From Mariprofundaceae bacterium (GTDB lineage Bacteria > Pseudomonadota > Zetaproteobacteria > Mariprofundales > Mariprofundaceae): a DNA stretch of 64,000 nucleotides. The notes under the pieces are model-generated. The model was not told the origin of the DNA and ran no database searches. It saw only the letters and a list, made by a program, of their open reading frames with translations. Position 1 is the first letter of the stretch. Each line of letters opens with the position of its first letter. A program made the translations under genes and the position numbers. Below are positions 9,361 through 18,311 of the stretch, in pieces. The stretch covers positions 124,001 through 188,000 of the forward strand of contig JAJFLC010000015.1 in the NCBI GenBank assembly GCA_021772895.1, given 5' to 3'.

Positions 9361-9471
9361 TTTTTATGTCCGTTAAATCGGGGGAAGCTCAGGTTGAAAA
9401 ACTACGCGCATGATTTTGGCAAAGCATCCCTAGCCATTAGACCAGAAGAAAATCTAAAACGATGTTCAGTT

Positions 9472-9723
9472 TTAAATACGTGTCAGGCGAAGCACATTGC
9501 CTTCGACCTGAATAGCCTCTTTATCAGGAATAAATCGCTGTAATAAAATCCTGATCCGCCTCTCTTCGGCACTATGGCCCGGATACAGACGTTGAATTTT
9601 ATGAATAAAACCAACAAGCTGATCAACTGTCTTGATCTCATCGACAGGGATTCCCTGAGAAGCCCAAATAAAAAGTTCCTTATCACGATCACTTAATCGA
9701 ACACGATTATTGCATACCAGCAT
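9472..9723 (-). CDS. Small unknown protein, end of the era-cinA operon
   Basis: An 83-residue soluble, charged protein. The ATG at 9723 is favoured because AAAGGAGG stands about 8 bases upstream; a GTG at 9744 would bury that site. The sequence has an LSDRDKELFIWASQGIP segment resembling the start of a helix-turn-helix and a conserved-looking end (EGNVLRLTRI), but I cannot name a family. It lies about 125 bases after cinA on the same strand. Confidence 0.65.
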   Translation of the reverse strand: MLVCNNRVRLSDRDKELFIWASQGIPVDEIKTVDQLVGFIHKIQRLYPGHSAEERRIRILLQRFIPDKEAIQVEGNVLRLTRI

Positions 9724-9847
9724 GGAGCACCGCCTCCTTTTCACATCTTTAAAGCATGTGACTGCTCAACTCATACTTCATCTATCGGAAACTTTAGCAA
9801 TTTATTAATACCCTGTTTTCTTAACCCATTCACCGCCACAAAATAAA

Positions 9848-10873
9848 TCATCCCTGATCGACTTCCCGGATCAACATTGCCAACGCATGCGTTGCTGCCA
9901 AAGATTGAATGTCTGTACGGTTACCGCTCAAACAGAAACATGCTGACATCGGTTTTTCACCCGGTAATTGAATAGCAATCCAGACTGTGCCTACTGGTTT
10001 TGTTTCCGTTCCACCATCTGGTCCTGCAATACCAGTCACAGCAATGGAGACGATATTTTCAACAGTAAATTTCTTTTTACGACTACTATTTTTTATACAA
10101 CCAGCGGCCATTGCTTCAACCACTTGTCTGCTTACAGCCCCATATTTCTCAATCAAAACAGATGAAATACCCAGCTCCTCCTGCTTGGATTCATTGCTGT
10201 AACTCACCCAGCTCCGATCCAAAACATTTGAAGCACCCGGCACACGACTGATCCGCGCAGTAATACCTCCTGCTGTACAGGACTCTGCACAACGTAATTT
10301 CATACGGTATTTTTTAAGTAATAAAATCAGCTGCTCTTCAAGTAAATAACCACGGTCATTAAGAGAAAGCGTTGAATTCTGTTTGATATAAGGGTTATCA
10401 ATGCTGCCAAACAGACCCGGCTCCAATACATCGCCCGCTTTTCCATCGGTAGAAACAAGCAGCGGCAGTAAAGGTTGTTCATGATTGAGTTTCCCCAACC
10501 ACGTAAAACGCTGATAAGCCACATCACCTGTAGGCAACAAAAGTACACGCGAATTTTCATATTTATAAAACCAGGCAGTACGCCTCGGATTCCCTAAAAA
10601 AAATGTATCACTGCCCAGTAGGGTACGTTTTCCATCATGATCAGCTAAAATGCGTTTTCCATGCGCAAGAGCCACACGCATCAGATCAACATCATCTGCA
10701 ATGACAACAATCCACCCTTCAGTGTCTTCCCAATTCACATCATTGAGCGTGTGTACATCCACATGTTCTGCGCCGGCCGACTTGATCCATAGACTCAACC
10801 AGGCAGTAGAAATTCCCGCACATGCAAGTGATACACGGCCAGCCTCACTGATAACAAGATGAGCCCGGATCAA
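9848..10873 (-). CDS. CinA/PncC-type NMN amidohydrolase with an unusual N-terminal half
   Basis: The C-terminal half (about residues 185-341) is a clear CinA C-terminal domain: CAESCTAGGITARI, a GAVS segment, AVTGIAGPDGG and PVGTVWIAI. In PncC this domain deamidates nicotinamide mononucleotide in pyridine nucleotide recycling. The N-terminal half of about 180 residues does not look like the MoaB-type domain of full-length CinA and I do not recognise it; it has Rossmann-like strands such as GWIVVIADDVDL. The gene follows pgpA closely in the operon. The activity of the C-terminal domain is likely; the role of the fused domain is open. Confidence 0.8.
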   Translation of the reverse strand: MIRAHLVISEAGRVSLACAGISTAWLSLWIKSAGAEHVDVHTLNDVNWEDTEGWIVVIADDVDLMRVALAHGKRILADHDGKRTLLGSDTFFLGNPRRTAWFYKYENSRVLLLPTGDVAYQRFTWLGKLNHEQPLLPLLVSTDGKAGDVLEPGLFGSIDNPYIKQNSTLSLNDRGYLLEEQLILLLKKYRMKLRCAESCTAGGITARISRVPGASNVLDRSWVSYSNESKQEELGISSVLIEKYGAVSRQVVEAMAAGCIKNSSRKKKFTVENIVSIAVTGIAGPDGGTETKPVGTVWIAIQLPGEKPMSACFCLSGNRTDIQSLAATHALAMLIREVDQG

Positions 10874-10883
10874 ATGAAAAACC

Positions 10884-11372
10884 TCAAAACATCATGCCTG
10901 TAAGTACACTCATCATCAGAATTCCTAACAAACCACCCATGACTCCTGCGCCCACATCATCAGCCATAATTGCCCACCATTCAGGCTCCACCTTTTCCAA
11001 CCAGGAAACAGGCCATGGTTTCAAAATATCAAACAGGCGAAACATCAAAAATGATATACCCAAAAGCATCAAATCCAGCGGAATGAACAAAGCCATGATT
11101 GCAGTACAAAGCCATTGCCCAACCCATTCATCAATCACAATCCAACCCGGATCATCCGAATCAACTGCTGGCAAGACCAGCATACATACATAACAACCCA
11201 CACCAAGCAGGATCAAACTGGAAATAAGCAGCATATGCACACCAAACTGTTCAATGATGAACCATCCGGGCGCAAGGGCTGCCAGACTCCCCCAGGTTCC
11301 AGGTGTCTTAGGCAACCAGCCACTGCCAAAACCGGCTGCGATAAAATGCAGTGTTTTATGCAAAGTGATCAT
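10884..11372 (-). CDS. pgpA: Phosphatidylglycerophosphatase A
   Basis: Inner-membrane phosphatase that removes the phosphate from phosphatidylglycerol phosphate in phospholipid synthesis. The family signature is clear: GFGSGWLPKTPGTWGSL near residue 15, VIDEWVGQ with acidic metal ligands near residue 79, FRLFDILKPWP and a C-terminal ADDVGAGVMGG segment. Four hydrophobic stretches fit the known topology. The 162-residue length is typical. It overlaps the thiL end by 17 bases and is followed by cinA, an order seen in many proteobacteria. Confidence 0.95.
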   Translation of the reverse strand: MITLHKTLHFIAAGFGSGWLPKTPGTWGSLAALAPGWFIIEQFGVHMLLISSLILLGVGCYVCMLVLPAVDSDDPGWIVIDEWVGQWLCTAIMALFIPLDLMLLGISFLMFRLFDILKPWPVSWLEKVEPEWWAIMADDVGAGVMGGLLGILMMSVLTGMMF

Positions 11373-12303
11373 ACCCTGAAGGTAAATCTTCGACCTTTTT
11401 CCCGTTCAATAATATTTCAATCTCTTTTCTATCCGTACATCTCCCGATGCAAGTCGCAAAAGAATCCAGCCAGCCCATGCCCTCAGGTGCAGTGAAGATA
11501 AGTGCATAATCCTCACCACCACCTACAACAGCCTCGATTGCATGTCTCTCGCCCACCTTTCGACAAAGAAGTTCCCAACCCGGAAACTTGGAAAGTTCCA
11601 ATTCCATACCGATATTTGATGCCTTTGTAATATGCCCGACATCCTGCAACACCCCATCACTGACATCGATGCAACAACGAATGCCTAATTCACGAAGATG
11701 AACACCTTGCTCCAGTTTTGGTTTAACAATCTCAAAATAATGTTTGAAATAGCCCTCTTTCATCTCAACCAACCACTGTTGAAGACCCAACGATGAAAAA
11801 CCTGCTCTGCCAACAATCCATACCTTATCTTTTTCACGGGCCTCGCTTCTACATAACGCTTTGCCTTTTGGCAGCATGCCTGCCACTGTGATCGTCAATG
11901 CGGTGGTAACAGGCGAACGAACGGTATCACCACCAGCCAGTTCAACACCATAACGTGTAAGCGCTGCATTCACGCCTTTGCCAATTTCAATAAGTTCTTT
12001 TTTTGATCCAGCCATGACCGAAACCCACGCCCAGCACGCCTCTGCACCCATCGCCGCAAGATCAGAAAGTGAAGTACAAACCGAACGATCTGCAGCTTTA
12101 TCCAACGGGAAATGTTTAGGCCAATGTACGCCCGCCATGGATGTATCCGTGCTCACTACCAATTCCATACCTTCCGGTAACAAATGCACAGAAGCATCAT
12201 CGCCATTTTCAACCGTCGTATTGGGATGCGATTTAGGAGAGTCTCTTCGGAATGCCTGCTGAATCAGGTCAAATTCATCCAAATTGTAAACCTTGTTAAT
12301 CAT
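11356..12303 (-). CDS. thiL: Thiamine-monophosphate kinase
   Basis: Phosphorylates thiamine monophosphate to thiamine pyrophosphate with ATP. Family features are an ENGDDASV segment (the GDD motif), STDTSMAGVHW, DLAAMGAEACWAWVS, AGGDTV, CIDVSDGV and GGEDYALIF near the end. I choose the ATG at 12303, which gives a normal N-terminus (about 315 residues); in-frame ATG 12318 and GTG 12330 are possible and no ribosome site decides between them. It lies between acpS and pgpA in the operon. Confidence 0.94.
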   Translation of the reverse strand: MINKVYNLDEFDLIQQAFRRDSPKSHPNTTVENGDDASVHLLPEGMELVVSTDTSMAGVHWPKHFPLDKAADRSVCTSLSDLAAMGAEACWAWVSVMAGSKKELIEIGKGVNAALTRYGVELAGGDTVRSPVTTALTITVAGMLPKGKALCRSEAREKDKVWIVGRAGFSSLGLQQWLVEMKEGYFKHYFEIVKPKLEQGVHLRELGIRCCIDVSDGVLQDVGHITKASNIGMELELSKFPGWELLCRKVGERHAIEAVVGGGEDYALIFTAPEGMGWLDSFATCIGRCTDRKEIEILLNGKKVEDLPSGYDHFA

Positions 12304-12363
12304 GAGTCCATCATCCATATGAAAAGACACAAAAACCAGAACAAGTCATATATTTATTCATCT

Positions 12364-12747
12364 CTAACTGCTCTCTGCAATCGCAAAGGCCATCGCCACA
12401 CCATCATCATCGCTCAGTGATACATGCACATGCGAAATATCCAGCGTATCAGCTTTTACTCGCGCAGACCCATGAAGATTAATTTCAGGTTTACCGGAAG
12501 CATGATGAATCGTTTCAATCAGTTTGGGAGTAACACCTTGATGAAAACCTGTTCCCAAAGCTTTTGAAACTGCTTCTTTGGCGGCAAAAAGCATGGCCAA
12601 CCGGCGTCCAACATTACCTTTACGAACGGCCTGTTGATATTCGTTATCGGTATACACACGCTGAATAAAACGTTCACCAAAACGCTCCAGACTGCTCTCA
12701 ACCCGTGCAATCAAAATTCGGTCGATACCAATACCAATAATTGGCAT
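12364..12747 (-). CDS. acpS: Holo-[acyl-carrier-protein] synthase
   Basis: Transfers the phosphopantetheine arm from CoA to the acyl carrier protein. The 127-residue protein has the N-terminal GIGIDRI (metal-binding Asp) and the helix FAAKEAVSKALGTG with the second metal ligand, then an HVSLSDDDG motif. The start shares one base with the pdxJ stop (TGATG), implying coupling. The pdxJ-acpS pairing is conserved in proteobacteria. Confidence 0.95.
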   Translation of the reverse strand: MPIIGIGIDRILIARVESSLERFGERFIQRVYTDNEYQQAVRKGNVGRRLAMLFAAKEAVSKALGTGFHQGVTPKLIETIHHASGKPEINLHGSARVKADTLDISHVHVSLSDDDGVAMAFAIAESS

Positions 12748-13454
12748 CAGCGCCGCATCACCGCTTTAAAATCAATGACGGCCTGTTTTAAACCTTTAAA
12801 CACGGCATCCGCAATGATGGCATGGCCAACATTGAGCTCTTCAACCTCAGGGATCGCAACAATCGCAGGTGTATTTTCAACTGTAAGTCCATGGCCTGCA
12901 TGCACAATCAGCCCTAAATCAGCAGCTCGTTTTGCGCCATTCACAATCATATCCAACTCTTTTGCCTGAGCCTCTCCACTCAGATTCGCATAATGGCCGG
13001 TATGCAACTCCACCACAGGCGCGCCAATAGTTTTACATGCTTCAATCTGCGCTTTCACTGGATCAATAAACATTGAAACCCGCACATCTGCATCAGTCAG
13101 CTTACGCACAACCGATTTAAGCCGTGTTATATGCGAGGCTACATCCAGACCACCCTCTGTTGTTAGTTCTTCACGTTTTTCCGGTACAAGACAGCATGCA
13201 AAAGGTTTTAAGCCTTCACAAATCATGACCATCTCATTTTCGGCCGCCATCTCCATATTCAGATGAATATCCATCGCAGCCAGTTTTTCCATGTCATGAT
13301 CCTGAATATGGCGGCGATCCTCACGCAGATGCGCGGTAATGCTATCGGCACCAGCCCCCAAACATATCTTAGCTGCTTCAACCGGATCAGGATACGGTGT
13401 TAAACGTGCCTGCCGAAGTGTTGCCACATGATCAATATTCACACCCAGATTCAT
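12747..13454 (-). CDS. pdxJ: Pyridoxine 5'-phosphate synthase
   Basis: Condenses 1-deoxyxylulose 5-phosphate with 3-amino-2-oxopropyl phosphate to make pyridoxine 5'-phosphate. Recognised by GVNIDHVATLRQAR near the N-terminus (catalytic His and substrate-binding Asp), ITAHLREDRRHI, FIDP and VHAGHGL segments of a TIM barrel. The length of 235 residues is typical. It overlaps recO by four bases and acpS by one. Confidence 0.97.
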   Translation of the reverse strand: MNLGVNIDHVATLRQARLTPYPDPVEAAKICLGAGADSITAHLREDRRHIQDHDMEKLAAMDIHLNMEMAAENEMVMICEGLKPFACCLVPEKREELTTEGGLDVASHITRLKSVVRKLTDADVRVSMFIDPVKAQIEACKTIGAPVVELHTGHYANLSGEAQAKELDMIVNGAKRAADLGLIVHAGHGLTVENTPAIVAIPEVEELNVGHAIIADAVFKGLKQAVIDFKAVMRR

Positions 13455-14152
13455 GATAACTCCTCATTAATAATGGATGGTGCTTTAAGACCATGCTGCT
13501 TAAGCACATCCTGAATCATCCGCTGCCAGCACAAAAGATCGTTTTTACTCAAACGTACATTTGAACCCACATCCGAATCAATAAACTGTGCGGTAATACC
13601 TTTTCGCATGCCTGCACTGATCACCATGCCCTTACCACATGCATGGCATGCAAGCTGGTATGCATGCCAGTTCATCGCCATGGCTTCATCTACCGCTTCT
13701 CCACAATGCCAGCAATGTCCAAAATCACCTACCCAGCCACTCAATGACAACAACTTCCAGATCGCCACATACAGCGCAGAACTGGTCGGACAATGCTGCA
13801 TCATTCCTATCGCCTCAAGCACTTCTTCATAACCATGTGGGTCACCTTCCTGAAACAAACCCGATGCTACAGCACATAACTCAAGTCCATCCAAATCCAA
13901 ACCTTCATCAAGCAGCTTTTCTCTGCGATCAATATCAACCAGCGTTCCCATGCCTGTCCTGCCCGGACGCCAACTTATATCCAGCGCATAAAGTGGAGCC
14001 AGTGCAGCCCTGAACGGGCTTTTGGCTCTGCGCGCACCTCGAGCCATAAGAGAAACCCTGCCATACTGCTGAGTTAAAAAATGGCAAACCAATGAAGTGT
14101 CGCTGTATGGAATCCGCCTCAATAACAGTGCATGATCTTTCAGTTCAGCCAT
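13451..14152 (-). CDS. recO: DNA repair protein RecO
   Basis: RecO anneals single strands and helps load RecA at gaps in the RecFOR pathway. The 233-residue protein has the N-terminal OB fold (LLRRIPYSDTSLVCHFLT, GRVSLMARGARR) and a C-terminal helical domain with a four-cysteine zinc-binding site (CWHCG and CHACG, about residues 143-172). It sits between era and pdxJ, as in many gamma- and betaproteobacteria, and overlaps era by eight bases. Confidence 0.95.
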   Translation of the reverse strand: MAELKDHALLLRRIPYSDTSLVCHFLTQQYGRVSLMARGARRAKSPFRAALAPLYALDISWRPGRTGMGTLVDIDRREKLLDEGLDLDGLELCAVASGLFQEGDPHGYEEVLEAIGMMQHCPTSSALYVAIWKLLSLSGWVGDFGHCWHCGEAVDEAMAMNWHAYQLACHACGKGMVISAGMRKGITAQFIDSDVGSNVRLSKNDLLCWQRMIQDVLKQHGLKAPSIINEELS

Positions 14153-15059
14153 TCAGCCCCAATTCAGTCAACTGGCCGGGATTATCAAACCAATCCGTTT
14201 GAACTTTAACCCATACTTTCAAATTCACTTTACAGCCCAGAAGCTCTTCAAGACCCAACCGGGTTTTGGTGCCGATCATCTTCATACGTTCACCACCTTT
14301 CCCAATCAGCATCGGTTTGTGGCGTTCATGACCGACCAATATAACCGCTTCAATTTCCACACCGGAAGCCGATTCATAAAATGCCTCAATATCTACAGCC
14401 GTCTGAAATGGAATTTCCTGATGCATAGCAAGAAAGACCTGTTCACGCACATATTCAGAGGCCAGTTGACGCTGGCTCTGATCGGTAAACCATTCAGGAT
14501 CATACATCGGCTCAGCTTTTGGCAAAAGCTGGGTCAGCGTCGCAACCAACCCCTCTACCTGAAGTCCTTTGGTTGCTGAAACAGGCACATAGGCTACCGC
14601 ACCGGGATCAATTTGTTGAAGCTGCTGCAAACGCGGCAGAAGACTATCCTTATTCACTTTATCCACTTTGTTCAATATATGGACACGTGGCTGGCTCAAT
14701 GAGCCATCGGCAAACCGTTCAATCAGATTGCGTGTGCCGGTATCCAATGGTTTGGTTACATCCTGCATGATGGCCAGCACATCCGCTTCCTGCGCAGCAG
14801 AATAAGCAATACGCACCATATTCCTGTTTAATTGTTTTGTTCCTTTATGAATCCCGGGTGTATCCACAAACACAAGCTGGCATTTTTCATCTGTGAAAAT
14901 ACCAAGAATACGATGCCGCGTTGTTTGAGGTTTAGGCGTCACAATCGCGACTTTGGTGCCAACGATTTTATTCATCAATGTGGACTTGCCCACATTGGGT
15001 CTTCCCAGCAGTGCAATCGCCCCGCAGCGAAAATTACTTTGACTTAAATCAGATTCCAT
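14145..15059 (-). CDS. era: GTPase Era
   Basis: Ribosome-associated GTPase that binds 16S rRNA and helps mature the 30S subunit. G motifs are visible in order: G1 GRPNVGKST (residues 19-27), G2 in QTTRHR, G3 DTPGI, and G4 NKVD. The C-terminal KH domain holds the GKGGERMKMIGT loop. The 304-residue length matches the family. It is the first gene of the era-recO-pdxJ-acpS-thiL-pgpA-cinA run; the 78 bases upstream may carry the promoter. Confidence 0.98.
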   Translation of the reverse strand: MESDLSQSNFRCGAIALLGRPNVGKSTLMNKIVGTKVAIVTPKPQTTRHRILGIFTDEKCQLVFVDTPGIHKGTKQLNRNMVRIAYSAAQEADVLAIMQDVTKPLDTGTRNLIERFADGSLSQPRVHILNKVDKVNKDSLLPRLQQLQQIDPGAVAYVPVSATKGLQVEGLVATLTQLLPKAEPMYDPEWFTDQSQRQLASEYVREQVFLAMHQEIPFQTAVDIEAFYESASGVEIEAVILVGHERHKPMLIGKGGERMKMIGTKTRLGLEELLGCKVNLKVWVKVQTDWFDNPGQLTELGLNG

Positions 15060-15137
15060 CGGCGCATCATACAGATCAGACTAAAAATGCACATGATGTA
15101 AAGAGCCACAAGTGTTTTGAGCCTGCATTACAGTCCG

Positions 15138-16109
15138 TTACTGGCTTATTTTTTCAGCCATCCAATGTTCGATAATTTTCAGTACCAGCGGTTCAACGGG
15201 ATGCTTCATGAGTTCTGGATAACGGAACACCGAAGGTTCACCTTTTTCCAACCTTAATATATGCGACATATCCTGAATCACATGCGTTTCAACATCACCG
15301 GAGAGAATCTGTTTGATGGCTTTAACATCGTTCGGATCACACTGAATATCTTTTGAACCACCGATGATAAGGCTGGGACAGGTGATCTTTCTATAAACAT
15401 CTACGGGCGCAATGGACACAATTTCTCTCACCCACTTTGCAGGTATCTTTTGAAACATCGAATAAACCGTATTCTTTGATGATTGTTTGATTTTTTTAAT
15501 CAATCTCGTTTGTGCTTTCACCGGGTCTATAAGCTTAAAAAACCACTTCACAGGCATGTTTTTCATACCACTCAAAATTGCCGCCGCCTCTTTCATGCCC
15601 TGAGCCTGTTTCATCATGATTGATTCAAGCTGATCGATGAAAGGAGCAAGCATAATCATGCCCGCGATGGGTATGTGCCGTTGAGAAAGTTGAGGGATGA
15701 TCAATGTCCCTTCGCTATGACCCAATAAAAATATTGCGTTTTTATCCAAGGATTCATGTTCAGCTAAAAATTCCAGGCAATACATCGCATCATCAACAAG
15801 ATCAACATGTCCCGCCGCATAAAAATCACCCGTACTTTTTCCTACACCGCGTTTGTCATAACGAAAACTGGCTACGCCGTTTTTGGCCAAATCATGTGCA
15901 ATGGTATTAAAAATATTTAATTTCTGACTGCTTGCATTTTCGTCCCGGTCAAGCTCTCCACTGCCATGCACCATAAGCACAACTGGAAACATCCCCTCTT
16001 TTTCTGGCAGACATAATGTGCCGGATAATTCCATACTTTTTGCTGACACAACAATTTCATGTTCGATCAAATCATGATCCTCAAGCGATGCCTTCTTACC
16101 TGGCTTCAC
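15138..16109 (-). CDS. Alpha/beta hydrolase
   Basis: A 323-residue serine hydrolase of the alpha/beta fold. The oxyanion HGSGE segment (about residue 49) is followed by RYDKRGVGKSTG, the nucleophile elbow GHSEG (about residue 130), an Asp region near GGSKDIQCD and a late His in DMSHIL. A dienelactone-hydrolase-like or peptidase-like esterase is likely; the substrate cannot be told. There is no signal peptide. The start overlaps the FMN reductase end by 14 bases, so the two are co-expressed. Confidence 0.88.
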   Translation of the reverse strand: MKPGKKASLEDHDLIEHEIVVSAKSMELSGTLCLPEKEGMFPVVLMVHGSGELDRDENASSQKLNIFNTIAHDLAKNGVASFRYDKRGVGKSTGDFYAAGHVDLVDDAMYCLEFLAEHESLDKNAIFLLGHSEGTLIIPQLSQRHIPIAGMIMLAPFIDQLESIMMKQAQGMKEAAAILSGMKNMPVKWFFKLIDPVKAQTRLIKKIKQSSKNTVYSMFQKIPAKWVREIVSIAPVDVYRKITCPSLIIGGSKDIQCDPNDVKAIKQILSGDVETHVIQDMSHILRLEKGEPSVFRYPELMKHPVEPLVLKIIEHWMAEKISQ

Positions 16110-16641
16110 GACGCATCACAATCGCCTCATCAAACTTTTTCATCGCCTGAATTAATAGTTGTGATATCTCCGGGTGTTTTGCAATTCCGCCCTCATCCAA
16201 ATCACTGCCTAACAACGGAACAGCAACACATGCATCTTCAATGATATTCGCTGACATCGTCGTTAAAACTTCCCGGAGTGCTGCCTGTGCATGTATCGCC
16301 CTGGGTGAGGTGTTGATAAAAGCCACCGGAAGCTCAGGAAAATTCATATCACTCACCAGCCAATCAAGTGCATTTTTCATCACCCCTGTAATCCCGTGTG
16401 CATATTCAGGGCAGGCAATGATAAGTCCATCCGATTGTTTCACCGCATCCCTCAATGCTGCAACTTCCATAATGTATTCTTCATCCCGATCGGGATTGAA
16501 CAACGGAAGTTCTCCCATCCCTTCAAAAAACATGGCATCCACATGAGCGGGGACCAGTCTGCTCACAGCATGAAGCACAGCCGTGTTATAAGACACTTTT
16601 CTCAGGCTACCAGAGAGACATAAAACCTGAATGCGATTCAT
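16096..16641 (-). CDS. NADPH-dependent FMN reductase (flavodoxin-like)
   Basis: A 181-residue flavoprotein of the chromate/azo-reductase type. It has the phosphate-binding GSLRKVSYN (residues 11-19) and the flavin-binding PEYAHGITGVMKNALDW segment (about residues 79-95), which define the family. Such enzymes pass electrons from NADPH to FMN and on to quinones, metals or azo compounds; the native substrate is unknown. It lies between DUF1801 and the hydrolase in an accessory cluster. Confidence 0.92.
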   Translation of the reverse strand: MNRIQVLCLSGSLRKVSYNTAVLHAVSRLVPAHVDAMFFEGMGELPLFNPDRDEEYIMEVAALRDAVKQSDGLIIACPEYAHGITGVMKNALDWLVSDMNFPELPVAFINTSPRAIHAQAALREVLTTMSANIIEDACVAVPLLGSDLDEGGIAKHPEISQLLIQAMKKFDEAIVMRREAR

Positions 16642-16642
16642 C

Positions 16643-17068
16643 TCATGTCTCCAGCCCCGAAAGCTGTTTGATATGGTGATAGGTTAACGAAAGTGCAATA
16701 CAGTGTTTTAATGGCTCAACAGGAACAGTATCATCCACGTTAAATGTAATCGCTCGATTACCTGAAAACGTGAACACATCTGAATAATACATTTTAAACA
16801 TCTCAATGAGTCTGGTTTTACAATGAAAATACATGGCATATTGACTTGGATTTGAAACCTTCCAACCGAGCCTGACTGTACTCCCACCCTTGACCAGATA
16901 ACTCGGTTCTCCCCATTTCAAGGTTTCCTCGAGTTGATCAATATTTTCTGTTTCAGAAGCCACTTCAAAGATTAACTGGCGCAAGTATAACAGTTTTAAA
17001 CGTATATCCTCTGGGTAACGATGAAACACGTTTGCAACTTCGATATTTTCAATGTTTTGCATGTTCAT
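16643..17068 (-). CDS. DUF1801 domain protein
   Basis: About 141 residues. The DUF1801 (YdhG-like) signature is present: a TLKWGEPSYL segment near residue 60, then an aromatic strand pattern YAMYFHCKTRLIEMF and FSGNRAITFN. The fold is a small alpha/beta domain of unknown function. The ATG at 17068 follows GGGG; an ATG at 17062 and an upstream in-frame ATG at 17095 are alternatives. It overlaps the end of the FAD monooxygenase gene. Confidence 0.85.
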   Translation of the reverse strand: MNMQNIENIEVANVFHRYPEDIRLKLLYLRQLIFEVASETENIDQLEETLKWGEPSYLVKGGSTVRLGWKVSNPSQYAMYFHCKTRLIEMFKMYYSDVFTFSGNRAITFNVDDTVPVEPLKHCIALSLTYHHIKQLSGLET

Positions 17069-18230
17069 CCATCCCCAGTCCGCTTGCCCAAGCATTTGCC
17101 ATACCGGTCACCATATCATCGTAATTCATCATTTTACTGTTCAAGTTCCGTTCGAGACAAAATGCTGCATCCGTATTGAACAAAGAAGATGCAAGTTTTC
17201 TTGCTCCCAGTGTGATTCCCGCTGTTTTATCCGATCGTGCAGACGCAAATGACTGAAAAGCTTTGTTTATATCCGTCATTTTACTTTCTAAAATCTTTGC
17301 AAGATGCCACGCATCTTCAAGTGCCTGACAAGCTCCCTGCCCTGAAGTAGGCAATGGCGCATGCGCAGCATCACCCATAAGCAAAACATTATTTCGATGC
17401 CAACGTTTGATTGGATCATGATCATGCACATAGATTTTATTCATTTTAGAAAGTGAGGTTTTTTCGATCATCATTTGAATCGGTGCTGGCCAATGTTCGA
17501 AAATTGAAAACAACTCAGATTTATAAGTCTCAGGATTTCTTTCAGCCAATGTTACTGAAGCTATCGCGCCAGCCCAATAGGCTTTTTGAGGCGAGACAGG
17601 TACAATACCAAACCGTTCTCCCACCCCCCAATAATCACACACCGCCATTTCACTGAACATTTCTTTTGGACTCTCACATATACCAACCCAGTTAATGAAC
17701 CCTTGATACACAGGTTTATTATTTCCAAGAACGTATTGTCTCGTTACCGAGTTCATACGACCATCTGCACCAATGATTACATCTGCTTTGATGGTCTTAC
17801 TATTCTGCAAATGAGCCTGAGCCAGATTGTCAGGTGTTGTGGTAATGCTTTTAACTTCAGCATTGTATCGAATTTCTATTCCAAGTTTTTTTGCATGTCC
17901 CCCAAGAACATGCATCAAATCTCTGCGTAAAATCGAATAGCTTGGATAGCCCATGGTTTCGTTTAACTTTAGCAGATTTAACGAGCCGATTGTTTCACCT
18001 TTATCCGTCAATCGACGCATTTCTGTTGGCGCACCCGAAACTTTTTTAACATCGTCCAACATGCCAAGTTCATCAAGTACAAACGATGCATTGGGCCAAC
18101 AGACAATCCCTGCACCACGCTCATTTATGTTCGAAGATTTTTCATAAACTTCAATGTCGAAACCTTTTTTCTTCAAAGCAATGGCTGTGCTTATCCCCCC
18201 TACGCCCGCGCCTAAAATGGCTATCTTCAA
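17049..18230 (-). CDS. FAD-dependent monooxygenase
   Basis: A 393-residue class A flavoprotein hydroxylase. The dinucleotide loop GAGVGGIS is near residue 8, an ADVIIGADG motif sits near residue 150 and the second FAD motif LLMGDAAHAPLPTSGQG near residue 280. I start at the TTG at 18230 because AAGGAG stands 7 bases upstream and the protein then begins directly at the Rossmann strand; the open frame extends to 18308 but adds a non-family leader. Related proteins hydroxylate aromatics or inactivate tetracyclines (TetX-like); the substrate cannot be inferred. Confidence 0.9.
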   Translation of the reverse strand: MKIAILGAGVGGISTAIALKKKGFDIEVYEKSSNINERGAGIVCWPNASFVLDELGMLDDVKKVSGAPTEMRRLTDKGETIGSLNLLKLNETMGYPSYSILRRDLMHVLGGHAKKLGIEIRYNAEVKSITTTPDNLAQAHLQNSKTIKADVIIGADGRMNSVTRQYVLGNNKPVYQGFINWVGICESPKEMFSEMAVCDYWGVGERFGIVPVSPQKAYWAGAIASVTLAERNPETYKSELFSIFEHWPAPIQMMIEKTSLSKMNKIYVHDHDPIKRWHRNNVLLMGDAAHAPLPTSGQGACQALEDAWHLAKILESKMTDINKAFQSFASARSDKTAGITLGARKLASSLFNTDAAFCLERNLNSKMMNYDDMVTGMANAWASGLGMDEHAKH

Positions 18231-18311
18231 ATGTGTCTCCTTGCTGACAAAGTAATTTTCATGGGTAAACACAATACCAAACAACAGTAATCCAGCGGAT
18301 GACCGCAAGGC

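Larger units (their letters stand above)
8129..9391 (+). mobile_element. IS3-family insertion sequence (1,263 bp)
   Basis: The ends are 23-base imperfect inverted repeats, TGAGCTTCCCC...TTTAACGGA at 8129-8151 and its complement at 9369-9391, differing at three positions. Inside are orfA and an orfB-type DDE transposase, the standard IS3 arrangement. The flanking triplets GGC and GGT could be a diverged 3-base target duplication. orfB has two frameshifts, so the element is probably immobile on its own, although both ends are preserved. Confidence 0.93.

Noticed and set aside
17068-17095. Longer start for the DUF1801 gene
   Set aside because: The extra residues overlap the monooxygenase end and add nothing family-like; the ATG at 17068 has a better ribosome site.
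18230-18308. Extended N-terminus of the FAD monooxygenase
   Set aside because: AAGGAG and the TTG at 18230 fit the Rossmann start; the extension is not family-like.
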